Below are positions 63,866 through 64,000 of a stretch of DNA of 64,000 nt, in pieces. The position numbers were made by a program, and so were the translations under genes. The DNA comes from Mycolicibacterium komanii (GTDB lineage Bacteria; Actinomycetota; Actinomycetes; Mycobacteriales; Mycobacteriaceae). Each line of letters opens with the position of its first letter. Positions within the stretch are counted from its first letter, which is position 1. The notes below the pieces were generated by a model. The model saw nothing but the letters and a program-made list of their open reading frames with translations. It was not told the DNA's origin and ran no database searches. The DNA lies in the NCBI RefSeq assembly GCF_001050035.1, contig NZ_CVTA01000065.1, forward strand, positions 169,712 to 233,711, in the 5' to 3' direction.

Positions 63866-64000
63866 TCAGATGCAACCGCTCACGCTGATCCGTCGCCCGA
63901 CGTTCGCGCACACATTGACGTTCGGCGCCGGCGGTACGTATGCCGGCGGAGTCGGAGGCGGTGGTGGAGGTGGCGGTGGTGGCGGCGGCGCGGGCGCACC
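63866..64000 (-). CDS. Proline-rich protein, C-terminal end (rest outside window)
   Basis: 45 codons at the right edge, minus strand. The visible part starts with a run of more than ten prolines (APAPPPPPP), then PPAYVPPAPNVNVCANVGRRISVSGCI and a stop. The two cysteines near the end and the CANVGRRIS segment resemble tails of small secreted or wall-associated mycobacterial proteins. Identity is unknown without the N-terminus. The plus-strand GGTGG repeats at the window end are the complement of the proline run. Confidence 0.7.
   Translation of the reverse strand, partial: GAPAPPPPPPPPPPPPTPPAYVPPAPNVNVCANVGRRISVSGCI

Noticed and set aside
63950..64000. GGTGG-type tandem repeat at the right edge as a satellite or PE_PGRS gene
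   Set aside because: Read on the minus strand it is a proline-codon run in frame with a stop and a conserved-looking tail, so it is the coding end of a proline-rich protein.

Overview
The window is chromosomal DNA of a high-GC actinomycete. Gene content and order match the Mycobacterium tuberculosis Rv3248c-Rv3297 segment (ahcY, alkB-rubA-rubB, manA-pmmA, whiB2, fbiA-fbiB, manB-wbbL-rmlD, lcp1, fadE25, purE-purK, birA, accD5-accE5, maf, sseA, accA3, sigF-rsbW, lat-lrpA-pcd, lhr, nei). Several genes absent from that locus in M. tuberculosis (topoisomerase IB, an Nramp-like carrier, a multicopper oxidase, DUF808 and DUF899 proteins) and a long WhmD-type WhiB2 point to a rapidly growing Mycolicibacterium-type species. 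I recognise no rRNA, tRNA, insertion sequence, prophage or CRISPR array; the region looks like ordinary backbone with one accessory-rich stretch.

Layout. 1-5.6 kb: 3' part of a secreted lipase gene, a DUF899 protein, S-adenosylhomocysteinase, and the alkane hydroxylase operon with its TetR gene. 5.7-14.9 kb: an amino-acid permease, a flavoprotein, a DUF808 membrane protein, the mannose-phosphate operon (DUF3499, pmmA, SIS protein, manA), a zincin-fold protein and whiB2. 15.1-24.8 kb: F420 synthesis genes fbiA-fbiB plus a Nudix gene, the cell-wall linker operon rmlD-wbbL-manB, lcp1, a truncated adenylation-domain protein and a Tat/lipoprotein multicopper oxidase. 24.8-36.2 kb: fadE25, purE-purK, GtrA and PH-domain membrane proteins, birA, and the acyl-CoA carboxylase genes accD5-accE5 and accA3 around maf-sseA-sufE. 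36.2-47.2 kb: the stress-response stretch described below. 47.2-51.8 kb: lysine catabolism (lat, lrpA, an HglS-like gene, pcd). 51.8-64 kb: an SRPBCC protein, an SDR/TetR pair, lhr-nei2, a DesA3-type desaturase with its reductase and TetR regulator, an enoyl-CoA hydratase/SDR pair, and the 3' end of a proline-rich secreted protein.

The most interesting part is 36.9-46.5 kb. It holds rsbW-sigF, a STAS protein convergent with sigF, topoisomerase IB, a glycosyltransferase, a five-gene operon (acidic peptide, membrane-anchored protein, unusual Nramp-like carrier, two PRC-barrel-like proteins), a CsbD-family protein, a UsfY-like membrane protein, a flavodoxin-like oxidoreductase, a PAS-ANTAR regulator and a membrane-anchored Mrr-like nuclease. 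Reading both strands I find six sites that fit the mycobacterial SigF pattern GTTT-N15/16-GGG(T/A)A, each placed in front of a gene or operon start in this stretch, plus a weaker seventh. This suggests that the whole block is a physically clustered SigF regulon containing its own sigma factor.

Intergenic spaces also carry strong hairpins. Three share the stem TTTCGGTGC/GCACCGAAA and a similar loop, and two of these overlap the upstream gene's stop codon (at 35.83 and 18.07 kb; the third, at 53.89 kb, starts 6 nt after one). Two others share an ACGCGAAACTGC arm, and one sits between rubA and rubB inside the alkane operon.
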